A stretch of DNA of 64,000 bases from Noviherbaspirillum humi. GTDB taxonomy: Bacteria > Pseudomonadota > Gammaproteobacteria > Burkholderiales > Burkholderiaceae_D. Under the pieces are notes generated by a model that had not been told where the DNA came from, did not search any database, and saw nothing but the letters and a program-made list of their open reading frames with translations. Where the stretch lies: positions 186,001 to 250,000 of the forward strand of contig NZ_FZOT01000002.1 in NCBI RefSeq assembly GCF_900188095.1. Direction: 5' to 3'. Shown in pieces: positions 15,913 to 23,651 of this stretch (the first letter of the stretch is position 1; every line of letters starts with the position of its first letter). Position numbers and translations under genes: made by a program.

Positions 15913-17220
15913 ATGAGTGCTGCCTTCTTTCAACAATTTCGCGAAAATTTGAGCGTTCAGAACGCTTCTGACATTTCTACTTCATACGCCAGTATCACTA
16001 CGCGGCTTAACAAAGATTTCTGGAATCAGGAATCCGATGTGTACCATCGACGGCAAGTCGGCTCATACGGCAGAAAAACGGCGATCCATGGCATCAGTGA
16101 CCTCGACATGGTCTTCGAGCTACCGTGGCCGCTGTACGAACGTTACAAAGCATATGAAGGCAATGGTCCCTCCCAGTTGCTGCAAGCCGTTAGAAAGTCG
16201 CTTCAGGCTCGTTACCGGAAAACAGAAATCAAGGGGGATGGTCAAGTAGTGGTAATCGAGTTTTCCAAATTCGTAGTGGAAGTACTGCCTGCATTCGTTG
16301 ACAAAGAGTGTGACGGCTATCGCTTCGGTGATGCAAACAATGGCGGCTCATGGAAACTATGCAAGCCGGTTCAGGAAATGGATGCTGTTGACCAACGCAA
16401 CATTGCCACAAACCGGAATCTCAAGCACGTCTGCAAAATGCTCCGCGCGTGGAAGAACACGCATGGCGTGAATATGGGCGGGCTGCTCATTGATACGCTG
16501 GCATACAACTTCTTTGGCCAAAATTCCGAGTACAACGACAAGAGCTATGCCGCATATGACAAGCTCTTCGTAGCACTTTTTACTTATCTTGGCGGTCTGG
16601 ATCATCAAGACTATTGGGCAGCGCCAGGTAGCGGCCAGCGCGTACACAGCAAGGGTAAATTTCAATCGAAAGCAAAAAAAGCGGCTGCCAAGTGCCAGGA
16701 AGCGTTAGAGACTGACAAGGAAAAGAAAAAAGTAAAGTTGTGGCGTGAAGTCTTTGGACGCTCCTTCCCGACAGAGATTGTCACATCGGCCAAGTCTGAA
16801 TCGGTTGCTCAACACGACACATCGCGTTATACCACTGAGCAGTTCATTGAAGACATGTATCCGGTCGATATTCGATTCGATCTAACGATCGACAGTGATG
16901 TGCTTCACGAAGGAGCCAATGCCGGTCGGCTTCGTATGCTGGCACAGCGTTTCTTTTGGCTTCCGCAAGGGCGCTCACTCCGTTTCCATGTAGTCGAATG
17001 CGATGTTCCGCGTCCGTATCAATTGATGTGGAAAATCAGGAACGTAGGAACAGAAGCGGAGCGCAGGGACTGTATCCGGGGGCAGATTTTCTTTGATCAT
17101 GGAAAGCAAGAGCAACGTGAGCGCACCGACTTCCATGGTGAGCACTTTGTTGAGGCGTATGTTATTAAAGATGGTGTTTGCGTTGCACGTGACGTAATCG
17201 ACGTGCGCATCAATCAATAA
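15913..17220 (+). CDS. SMODS/CD-NTase nucleotidyltransferase with AGS-C sensor domain
   Basis: 435 residues. The nucleotidyltransferase signature is GSYGRKTAI (50-58) with SDLDM giving Asp63 and Asp65. The third acidic position is probably Glu123 in VVEVLPAF, where many relatives have Asp. A helical OAS-like middle region follows. From about 312 the C-terminus matches the adenylyl/guanylyl cyclase and SMODS C-terminal sensor (AGS-C): WKIRNVG, RGQIFFD, FHGEHFVEAYVIKDGVCVARD. Such enzymes make cyclic or linear oligonucleotide alarms on phage infection. No ubiquitin-like or HORMA/TRIP13 accessory genes are adjacent, so the layout is CBASS type I-like. The gene begins two bases after the SLATT gene. 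Confidence 0.88.
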   Translation: MSAAFFQQFRENLSVQNASDISTSYASITTRLNKDFWNQESDVYHRRQVGSYGRKTAIHGISDLDMVFELPWPLYERYKAYEGNGPSQLLQAVRKSLQARYRKTEIKGDGQVVVIEFSKFVVEVLPAFVDKECDGYRFGDANNGGSWKLCKPVQEMDAVDQRNIATNRNLKHVCKMLRAWKNTHGVNMGGLLIDTLAYNFFGQNSEYNDKSYAAYDKLFVALFTYLGGLDHQDYWAAPGSGQRVHSKGKFQSKAKKAAAKCQEALETDKEKKKVKLWREVFGRSFPTEIVTSAKSESVAQHDTSRYTTEQFIEDMYPVDIRFDLTIDSDVLHEGANAGRLRMLAQRFFWLPQGRSLRFHVVECDVPRPYQLMWKIRNVGTEAERRDCIRGQIFFDHGKQEQRERTDFHGEHFVEAYVIKDGVCVARDVIDVRINQ

Positions 17221-17270
17221 TACGCGAATATCAGGGTTGTTTGAATGATCATCAGTCTTTGCTGGAAACT

Positions 17271-17828
17271 ATGGATATTTTGACGTTTATATCGGAATTA
17301 GCTAAAGCCTTAGCTTGGCCTGCGGCTGTAGTCTTCCTGGCTTTCATGCTCAAGAATCCACTCACTGAGCTAATCCCTCTCCTACGGCGGCTGAAATATA
17401 AAGAGTTGGAAATGGAGTTCGCAAAGGAAGTAGCCGACCTTAAAGCGTCAGTAGCGGCACCCGAGCCCACGCCGGTGGAGGGTGTAGTGTCCAAACCCAC
17501 CGATGGCCGGCTTCTCCAGTTAGCAAATTTTTCTCCACGTGCAGCTATCATGGAAGCTTGGATTGAGGTTGAGACGGCGGCAAATGAAGTAGCGAGTTCT
17601 TTTTGGAACCAAGGACCGAGCGAAATCATGAGGAACTACTCGCGACTAGGCGAGTACTTGCTTCAATGCAAGGTCTTAAGTAGCACACAATTGGAAACAT
17701 TTAATAAGCTACGGCATCTGCGGAACAAAGCTGCGCATGCAGAGGAGCTTGATCTTAGTGAGACCGACGCGCGAGCCTATGTTGAGCTTGCCACGGCACT
17801 TGCAGCGCACATACGCTCATCAAGATAG
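17271..17828 (+). CDS. Membrane-anchored HEPN-like protein, third gene of the CBASS-like operon
   Basis: 185 residues from the ATG at 17271; a TTG at 17241 in the same frame would add 10. One transmembrane helix (about 12-28) is followed by a helix rich in charged residues, a Pro-containing linker, and a helical C-terminal domain with R151-N-K-A-A-H156. This fits the R-x4-H motif of HEPN ribonucleases and of DUF4145-like proteins. It begins about 50 bases after the nucleotidyltransferase on the same strand. It may be a second effector or an accessory protein; nuclease activity is inferred from the motif only. Confidence 0.6.
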   Translation: MDILTFISELAKALAWPAAVVFLAFMLKNPLTELIPLLRRLKYKELEMEFAKEVADLKASVAAPEPTPVEGVVSKPTDGRLLQLANFSPRAAIMEAWIEVETAANEVASSFWNQGPSEIMRNYSRLGEYLLQCKVLSSTQLETFNKLRHLRNKAAHAEELDLSETDARAYVELATALAAHIRSSR

Positions 17829-18134
17829 AGCGCAAGACGGGCTGTCGTCCTGTATCAAATGCACTAAAGCGTATGCGCGGGCGCCCTGACGCGCGTGCCG
17901 GAAACTCTTTGCTTACATGTGACAAGCTTGTGGATTTTTTTCCGACTTCACACAAGCTCAGCAACTACGTTAATCAGTACTCTAGTCGTTGTCATGAGTA
18001 CCACATGCAGCCAAGCTAGCAAACACTGGCATCAATTGGTTTCTTTATGGAAATATTTATCTATTAACAACATGCGGCTGTTGTACTGGTGTCAGCAATG
18101 AAGAGAGAGACCGCACTAGACCGATCAAAAAGCG

Positions 18135-18197
18135 ATTAGAGCCGTTTTCATGCACACATGGATCCACAATGGCAGCGGTAAGAAAAACGGCTCTAAT
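18135..18197. repeat. 14-bp perfect inverted repeat with 35-base spacer
   Basis: ATTAGAGCCGTTTT (18135-18148) and its exact complement AAAACGGCTCTAAT (18184-18197). The long spacer argues against a simple terminator. It could be the remnant of a small inverted-repeat element, a cruciform or a recombination site. Confidence 0.75.
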
Positions 18198-18309
18198 GCG
18201 TGGAAAACCAAACCAAGTTTATTATGGTCAATATTGCAATTAAAACATCTTTCATGTTGGCCAATACCACTGCTGGACTGAGTTTGAACACACACGTAGA
18301 AAAGAAGTT

Positions 18310-18338
18310 GGCGTGCTGTGGGTCCATCACAGCACGCC
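18310..18338 (-). terminator. Intrinsic terminator for the 18356-19651 gene
   Basis: An 11-bp perfect stem GGCGTGCTGTG/CACAGCACGCC with a 7-base loop, 17 bases beyond the stop of the minus-strand gene. On that strand it is followed by the T-rich AACTTCTTTTCT. Confidence 0.78.
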
Positions 18339-18355
18339 CTTCCCTCTTAAATTGA

Positions 18356-19651
18356 TCAACGCTTCAGAAGTTCCCAGAGCTTGGAGCTTCGGAACGCGCT
18401 TTGCATTTCCAGCGCCATTGTCTCCGGCTGCCACCACTTGACCTTGAACTTCTCCAGCAGCTTTTCAAACCGATCCACTTCCGTGCAACCATGGGCGGTC
18501 AAATACATCCGCGCGCCAGCGAAGCCGCGCCAGCGCACTACGTCCAGGTACATCCAGAACGCGGCATCTTTTTTCAACTGCGGCATGTCTCTAATCTGCC
18601 AAACGTCCCAGCGGTCGAACGGCGCAGTCCATCGCTCCAGCACGTCTAGGTGGGGCAAGTCATCATAAACACGCCGAACTTCAAAGCGCGTGCGGCTGAT
18701 CACCACTTCCGCATCGTCTTTCGGTGCAACACGAACATGCTCCAAAGGTGGCAAGTTGGTCGGCTCGCCTACTTTGCGTTTGAAATCATCGCTGGCATTT
18801 TGGTCGTAGACGACGCTATGCTTTTCGGAATAAACCGATCCCAGGTAGATGGTCTCCACTCGTCCTTCCTTGTCGGTGGCCACGAAAAACTTCGATTCCT
18901 TTTTGGCACGGCCCTGCCGGATGATTAGCGAATTCACATCAACGGGGAAGTCGGCTCGCACGTCAATGCGGTACACCCGCAAACGGCGAATTATTTCATC
19001 CGACCGACCAGGGAATAGCTTGCTAAGCATCGCTTTCAGATCCTCAACATGCTGGTCGTTCAAATAGTCTGGATTTAACGTCACGTTCATGAACTGCTTC
19101 GCAACTTGAGAACGAGACGGGTTTACGCGAAACTCCAAGTTGGATTTATCCGAGAACGAGCAGACATAAGAATGCTTGAATCCCTTGCCCTTGGTGGAGC
19201 CACGCTGAACCGTGCCAGCTTTCAGCCAAGTCCTAAACTGCTTGCTGACGACTGTGCGTTCGATTTCGCTCACGTCGTCCATCAGCACGGCAAGTGTGAG
19301 CTTGTCGATTCGCAGCGGCGGCTTCGCGGCCACAACAGAATTCACTGCGCTCGTTATCGCCTTCTTTGGCGGCATCTTGTTTGGTGCAGCATTCGGCTCC
19401 TTTGCAGGCTGCGCAACGCTAGTGGGGCCGGTACGCTTGTACTTGGGCGTAACCGCCGTTGTCCGATACCCATCCGCTTTCGCTTCAGCATGATTGGACA
19501 GAGGACGTAATTTCTCTTTTTTCGATTTTTGCTTGATACGAGCGGTATTCGTATTGTGAATTGATTTGGATTCTTCTCTCATCTCATTATTCTTTCTCTT
19601 ATCTCTAACAGTATGTATGTTCTTATTTGCAGATTTCGTTTTCGTCGCCAT
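18356..19651 (-). CDS. Rep_trans-like replication initiation protein (predicted)
   Basis: 431 residues. The first about 110 are low-complexity, Lys/Asn/Ala-rich and probably disordered. The remainder has features of the phage/plasmid replication initiator group Rep_trans: LRIDKLTLAVLMDD near 113, YRIDVRADF near 227, ETIYLGS at 266-272 followed by YDQ, and RTRFEVRRVYD at 320. These initiators nick an origin and attach through a tyrosine. The catalytic residue is not certain here. Its presence beside an integrase and an AlpA-like gene suggests the element can replicate after excision. The assignment rests on motif recognition and needs a profile search. Confidence 0.5.
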   Translation of the reverse strand: MATKTKSANKNIHTVRDKRKNNEMREESKSIHNTNTARIKQKSKKEKLRPLSNHAEAKADGYRTTAVTPKYKRTGPTSVAQPAKEPNAAPNKMPPKKAITSAVNSVVAAKPPLRIDKLTLAVLMDDVSEIERTVVSKQFRTWLKAGTVQRGSTKGKGFKHSYVCSFSDKSNLEFRVNPSRSQVAKQFMNVTLNPDYLNDQHVEDLKAMLSKLFPGRSDEIIRRLRVYRIDVRADFPVDVNSLIIRQGRAKKESKFFVATDKEGRVETIYLGSVYSEKHSVVYDQNASDDFKRKVGEPTNLPPLEHVRVAPKDDAEVVISRTRFEVRRVYDDLPHLDVLERWTAPFDRWDVWQIRDMPQLKKDAAFWMYLDVVRWRGFAGARMYLTAHGCTEVDRFEKLLEKFKVKWWQPETMALEMQSAFRSSKLWELLKR

Positions 19652-19755
19652 GTTGAAATTCCTTGGTAATGTTCCGGTCGTGCCACATAAACCGCTGTAA
19701 CGTCATCGCGTTTTCACCAAAAATAGATGCGATAGCCGGAACGAGTTGGATTGAA

Positions 19756-19933
19756 TTTGCACGGTGTTCGACCGTGCTTGGCATTTACAGAATTGGATTT
19801 ACGTCACTTCGGTCAGCGCGTCGGAAACCATCAACCACATGAGAAAACAGCGAGTTTTTTGATGGTGTCGGCAGGCCAGCGCGCTATGTGCAGAAAATTT
19901 GAACCGTGCTTGGCGATGTTTGCGTTTGCACGG
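19756..19933. repeat. Repeated TTTGCACGG / ACCGTGCTTGGC elements between rep-like and AlpA-like genes
   Basis: The 19652-19958 interval (307 bases) has no gene. It carries TTTGCACGG at 19756 and 19925, and ACCGTGCTTGGC at 19771 and 19903. The first pair forms a 7-bp inverted repeat GCACGGT-GTTCG-ACCGTGC (19759-19777). Possible uses are operators for the AlpA-like protein or an origin for the Rep-like protein. Confidence 0.5.
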
Positions 19934-19958
19934 CTCAGCCTTAGCCTCGCAGTCGCTT

Positions 19959-20714
19959 CTATTGCCCGGCGGTGTCTCCTGACTCTGGCTTTGGCGGCCA
20001 TCGTCCGGTTAAGTAGGCATTCACGTCCTTAAGCGACCAGTACCGTAGACGCCCTCGTATGCGTGGTGGTGGAAGCAGACCCTGTTTCAGCTTGCGTTCC
20101 AATGTTGCCCGTGACTCGTTCGTATGCAGCGATATAGTGGTCATTTTTATATTCGCATCGACTCCGGCTTCGGTCATCGCGTTGACCCATTTCAGTTCCG
20201 CGATTGCTGCCTCTGTGTCCTCTGGCTGGCGGCGTTTCTTTTGCCGTTCGCAATTGCTCTTCTTTGTCTTTGCATTGACAGCATCCGTCTTTCGCTCCGC
20301 TGGAGACAAGCAGTTTGACGGTGCTAAAGGGGATTGCGGATCGGCAAGCTGACGACTGGCTGCCGTCAGCAATTCGCTTCTTTTAGGGTGGGGTGGTGCG
20401 CTGCGATTCTTACGTCTCAGCAGTCCGCGAAAACGGTACAACTTTTGGTCGTCGGCTCCAACGCATTCAAATGAAACAGGCGTTTGGCGAGGAGGCGCCA
20501 ACTCCGTGGGAGTCGTGTGCACCAGTCGGCAAAATATCGTAATACGACCATCAGTGCCGATCGTTTCCTCGACGGCAGAGAGCGTGCCAACGCCAATGCA
20601 CTTCTCGCCCTCAAAATCCATCTTGAGATAGCCATTAGGACCGATACCGTGAACGGTAGCTTTTGGAGCACTGGATTCTAGTACGGCTGGTTTGGCTGAA
20701 AAGTTGTCTTTCAT
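19959..20714 (-). CDS. AlpA/excisionase-like DNA-binding protein with N-terminal extension
   Basis: 251 residues from 20714 (MKDNFSAKPAVL), chosen for TGGAG upstream; the ORF extends 13 codons further without such a signal. The C-terminal about 60 residues read as a winged helix of the AlpA/excisionase type: MTTISLHTNESRATLERK followed by LKQGLLPPPRIRGRLRYW and a second helix. The N-terminal about 100 residues are a separate beta-rich domain I do not recognise, and a basic linker joins the two. AlpA-like proteins control excision of P4-type elements, which fits its place near the integrase. Confidence 0.6.
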   Translation of the reverse strand: MKDNFSAKPAVLESSAPKATVHGIGPNGYLKMDFEGEKCIGVGTLSAVEETIGTDGRITIFCRLVHTTPTELAPPRQTPVSFECVGADDQKLYRFRGLLRRKNRSAPPHPKRSELLTAASRQLADPQSPLAPSNCLSPAERKTDAVNAKTKKSNCERQKKRRQPEDTEAAIAELKWVNAMTEAGVDANIKMTTISLHTNESRATLERKLKQGLLPPPRIRGRLRYWSLKDVNAYLTGRWPPKPESGDTAGQ

Positions 20715-20759
20715 GATGACTCCAGTTGTTGAACGGAGCCACCATTGAAACAAAAGGGT

Positions 20760-21689
20760 CTATCGCATTGCGGTGCGCCCTTTTGGGGATGCTGCTACTT
20801 GAGACGACTTCACCATCTTTTGAACGATTTTTGTGGCGTCGCCAGTCGTTTTTTCTCGTTTGTAAAGTAGCGTCGCGAACTTACCCTTACTGATATAAGT
20901 GTCAGCCGTTGCGCGCCATTCCGCAACCTTATGGTCGGTGACCGTGATTTGCTTCTTAAGCAGTGGGTCAAAGTACTGCGGCAGACGCTCGCGTACTTTG
21001 CTTGTCCATGTTCCCGGCTCTTTCTGGTTTTTTGCTGTAGCCTTTACCAGTGCATGGTACGCATCAAAAGCACGCAGCCAGAAATGCGCATCTTTTAGCT
21101 GGACGTTCTTGGCATATTCTTTGTAGCCGGCATCGGCTCTGGCGCTATTGAAGCGGTCGCGCACATCGCGCAACTGCTTTTCAAAGCTTACATCCAAGCG
21201 CAGCCGGAAGGCGATTTCATCCGGCCAGAGCGGCAGTGAGAATGTAGTCACGGATTCGCCCTTTGGAGCACGCATCGCAACCACATGCGGGACAAAGTTG
21301 GTCTTGTATGGATCATACTCATAGCTTGGCAACAAAAGCTCAGCCGGCTCCATATACCAACGACTTTTCAGTCGCCATTTTGGCGGCAGTATGCGTCCTC
21401 TTTTTTTCCGCTTCTTAGTTCGTTCATAGTATTCGCGTGCAGTCTCGCCTGCTTTTGCTTTCGGCACGCATTCCAGTCCGTCCAAAATGGTATCGGAATC
21501 TTCTTTGATTCCATTTTGGTACTCGCCGTCTGCCAGACCGCTGAAGATGGTCATCAAGTCAGCATATTTATCGCTTCTCCGTATGAATTCCCACGCAATG
21601 CGCTCATAGTCTTGCGAGCCATATTCCGGATACTGACTGGCATCGCGCCAGTCAGCATGGTATGGCTTGATCAGCGTTCTAGTCGTCAT
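20760..21689 (-). CDS. DUF6499-like protein of the integrated element
   Basis: 309 residues. The N-terminus DWRDASQYPEYGSQDYERIAWEFIRRSDKY resembles the short domain often labelled DUF6499 or 'transcriptional regulator-like' in proteobacterial integrative elements. A basic stretch (KKRKKRGRILPPKWRLKS) and a region like the DNA-binding DUF2285 neighbourhood follow. No enzymatic motif is seen. It overlaps the integrase end by 11 bases and precedes the AlpA-like gene by 45, so the three probably form one operon. A role in regulation or maintenance is inference. Confidence 0.55.
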   Translation of the reverse strand: MTTRTLIKPYHADWRDASQYPEYGSQDYERIAWEFIRRSDKYADLMTIFSGLADGEYQNGIKEDSDTILDGLECVPKAKAGETAREYYERTKKRKKRGRILPPKWRLKSRWYMEPAELLLPSYEYDPYKTNFVPHVVAMRAPKGESVTTFSLPLWPDEIAFRLRLDVSFEKQLRDVRDRFNSARADAGYKEYAKNVQLKDAHFWLRAFDAYHALVKATAKNQKEPGTWTSKVRERLPQYFDPLLKKQITVTDHKVAEWRATADTYISKGKFATLLYKREKTTGDATKIVQKMVKSSQVAASPKGRTAMR

Positions 21690-22890
21690 GCAGCATCCTT
21701 TTTAATGAGCTTTCAGCCGGAAACAGAAAGTCGGCCCATGCTTGCATCATTTGCCGACGCTCCGGCATGTAGTCGGCATGGTTGTAGCTGGCGCGGACTT
21801 GGTTGCGTTCGGAGTGCGCAAGCTGCCGCTCGATAGCGTCATGTCGGAAACCACGTTCATTGAGCCATGTGCTGGCAGTGCCACGAATGCCGTGCGGCGA
21901 GAACTTGCCTTGGTATTTTCCTTTTGCCATGTTGGCAAACATGTTGTTGAGCGTTGCACGGTTAATCGGTTTCAGAATGGTGCTGCTTTTCGGAAAGAGA
22001 TAGTCCGAACCACAACTAAGCGGGCGCAGGGCTTCGAGCGTCTGCAATGCTTGCTTCGAGAGCGGCACGACATGCGCTTCTTTCATTTTCATGCGTTCGG
22101 CTGGAATTATCCATTTCGCATTGGCCAAGTCGAATTCGCTCCAATTTGCTTCCACTAGTTCGGTTTTCCGCACGAATGTCAGCAGCAAGAGCTTCGCCGC
22201 CAGCTTGGTGGTCAGATGACCGGGATAAGCGTCGATGGCATCGACCAGATCATGGATTTCATGTTCAACCAGATGTGGCCGGTTGGTGCGTGGTGGAATT
22301 TCGGCCCAGCGTTTAAGCTTAGCCGCCGGATTGGTCTCCGCTTTGAACTTCAAAATCGCATGCTCGAACACTTGCAGTGCAGTCTGCCGCACACGATCAG
22401 CGGTCTTGATGCCGCGTTCTTGGGCGCATTGCTCCAGCACCGTCAGCAAAAGCCGTGCATCAAAGTTGCGGATGGCCAGCTTGCCAAGTGATGGCTTCAA
22501 ATCCCTCTCCAGATAAAGCTTGTTTGCTTCGCGCCAAGCTTTGGAGCGTTTGTCCGATTTGCTCTGATACCAGTCGTCAGCAATAGCAGAAAACGTATCT
22601 TCAACCAAGGCACGCTCAACCGCTTTGCGCGCTTTCTTCTCCACCGATGGATTGATGCCGTCGTGTAACTTCTGCTTGATTTCGCCGCGTTTCAGCCGTG
22701 CCTTTGCGAGCGTCAGTTGCGGATACTTGCCAAGCGTGTACGTGAACCGCTTGCCAGCGAATGTGTAATCCATCCGCCACGACTTAGTTCCAGATTGCAA
22801 CACATAGAGATACAAGCCATCCGCGTCCGTGATCTTTTGCGGACGTGCGGCTGGCTTGATGGCTTGAATGCGGAGTTCGGTAAGCGGCAT
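21679..22890 (-). CDS. int: P4-type tyrosine integrase (DUF4102 + catalytic domain)
   Basis: 403 residues. The N-terminal arm-binding DUF4102 domain is plain (MPLTELRIQAIKPA, ITDADGLYLYV, YTLGKYPQLTLAKAR). The catalytic set is complete: Arg241 in RKTEL, a Lys in the beta-hairpin near 267-271, His333 and Arg336 in HGIRGTAS, His359 in LAHS, and Tyr369 in ASYNHADY. It should recombine the 24-bp repeats that flank the element. The gene lies 127 bases from ribE, reads away from it, and carries a TACCGT hexamer directly at its start codon, which would allow autoregulation. Confidence 0.95.
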   Translation of the reverse strand: MPLTELRIQAIKPAARPQKITDADGLYLYVLQSGTKSWRMDYTFAGKRFTYTLGKYPQLTLAKARLKRGEIKQKLHDGINPSVEKKARKAVERALVEDTFSAIADDWYQSKSDKRSKAWREANKLYLERDLKPSLGKLAIRNFDARLLLTVLEQCAQERGIKTADRVRQTALQVFEHAILKFKAETNPAAKLKRWAEIPPRTNRPHLVEHEIHDLVDAIDAYPGHLTTKLAAKLLLLTFVRKTELVEANWSEFDLANAKWIIPAERMKMKEAHVVPLSKQALQTLEALRPLSCGSDYLFPKSSTILKPINRATLNNMFANMAKGKYQGKFSPHGIRGTASTWLNERGFRHDAIERQLAHSERNQVRASYNHADYMPERRQMMQAWADFLFPAESSLKRMLHDD

Positions 22891-22891
22891 A

Positions 22892-22946
22892 ACGGTATTT
22901 ACTCACGGCGGCAGATGTATACCGTAAAAATACCGTTAAATACCGT
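22892..22946. repeat. TACCGT hexamer array, right end and integrase promoter
   Basis: TACCGT at 22920-22925, 22931-22936 and 22941-22946 (periods 11 and 10), plus inverted ACGGTA at 22892-22897 touching the integrase start. A second motif, ACTTGAGA/C, occurs at 22952 and 23023 with an inverted copy near 22969. This pattern is typical of arm sites for an integrase and a directionality factor. Confidence 0.7.
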
Positions 22947-23016
22947 CGTTTACTTGAGATACCACAAGCTCAAGTGAGACAGCAAAAAATCATAAGCGAT
23001 TGATTTTTATGAAAAA

Positions 23017-23637
23017 TCAATCTACTTGAGACAAAGAAAGCATCCGCTCGACATAACGCGCAATCAGGTCGATTTCAAGATTGACCTTGGCGCCCGGCTG
23101 CAAATGCTTGAGGGTGGTGACCTCGATGGTGTGAGGAATCAGGTTGATGGAAAATTCACAACCACTGGCCGTATCGGCCACGCGATTGACCGTCAGCGAC
23201 ACGCCGTTGACCACGATGGAGCCCTTGTAAGCGAGATACTTGGCCAGATCGTGCGGCGCTTCCACGACGAGCTCCCAGGATTCGCCCACCGGCTCGAACC
23301 TGCGCACCACGCCGAGGCCATCCACATGGCCGGATACCAGGTGTCCGCCGAGTCGTTCGGCCAGGGTGAGCGCCTTTTCCAGATTGACTTCGCCGGGCTG
23401 ATCGAGGCCGACGGTGCGGTTCAGGCTCTCGCGCGACACGTCCACCGCGAACTCGTGTTCGGCCTTGGTCACCACCGTCATGCAGGCGCCGTTGAGGGCG
23501 ATCGAGTCGCCGATGGCCACATCGGCCAGCGGCAATCCGCCGGCATCGATGACGAGGCGCACGCCGTCGGCGCCGGTGTTGCCGAGCGGGGTGATGGAGG
23601 TGATCCTGCCGACGGCGGCGACGATTCCAGTAAACAT
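23017..23637 (-). CDS. ribE: Riboflavin synthase alpha chain, 3' end rebuilt by the element
   Basis: 206 residues, two tandem lumazine-binding domains: MFTGIVAAVGRI with SIALNGACMTV in the first half, and GHLVSGHVDG and GVSLTVNRV in the second. It dismutates two ribityllumazines to riboflavin plus the ribitylaminouracil precursor. The last residues, MLSLSQVD, are encoded by the integrated element. The original tail (MISLRAHGDTDAG) is stranded at 10169. The catalytic domains are intact, so activity is probably kept. ribD lies 14 bases upstream. The original downstream genes ribBX and ribH are now 13 kb away. Confidence 0.96.
   Translation of the reverse strand: MFTGIVAAVGRITSITPLGNTGADGVRLVIDAGGLPLADVAIGDSIALNGACMTVVTKAEHEFAVDVSRESLNRTVGLDQPGEVNLEKALTLAERLGGHLVSGHVDGLGVVRRFEPVGESWELVVEAPHDLAKYLAYKGSIVVNGVSLTVNRVADTASGCEFSINLIPHTIEVTTLKHLQPGAKVNLEIDLIARYVERMLSLSQVD
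23041..23064. repeat. Right attachment site within ribE
   Basis: CATCCGCTCGAC followed by ATAACGCGCAAT, matching 10208-10231 except for two bases, both silent in the ribE frame (TAT for TAC, CGT for CGC). DNA to the right is chromosomal ribE; DNA to the left belongs to the element. Confidence 0.88.
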
Positions 23638-23651
23638 AGTGCTCTATCGCT

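Larger units (their letters stand above)
17829..18355. other. Gene-free interval after the CBASS-like operon
   Basis: 527 bases between the end of the HEPN-like gene and the end of the convergent Rep_trans-like gene. I find no convincing coding region or known RNA. It contains a 14-bp inverted repeat with a 35-base gap and a terminator for the minus-strand gene, both listed separately. Confidence 0.5.
10208..23064. mobile_element. Integrated genomic element in the 3' end of ribE (about 12.8 kb)
   Basis: Bounded by a 24-bp imperfect direct repeat (10208-10231 and 23041-23064, 22 matches, first 12 identical). A P4-type tyrosine integrase sits next to the right end, and TACCGT hexamer arrays lie inside both ends. 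Inside are a papain-like peptidase, a hybrid kinase with a coupled small protein, a CBASS-like operon, a Rep_trans-like protein, an AlpA-like protein and a DUF6499-like protein. Base composition is visibly lower in GC than the flanks and start codons are less standard (TTG for the kinase). I see no conjugation or capsid genes, so it is best called an integrative element or satellite-like island. Confidence 0.9.
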
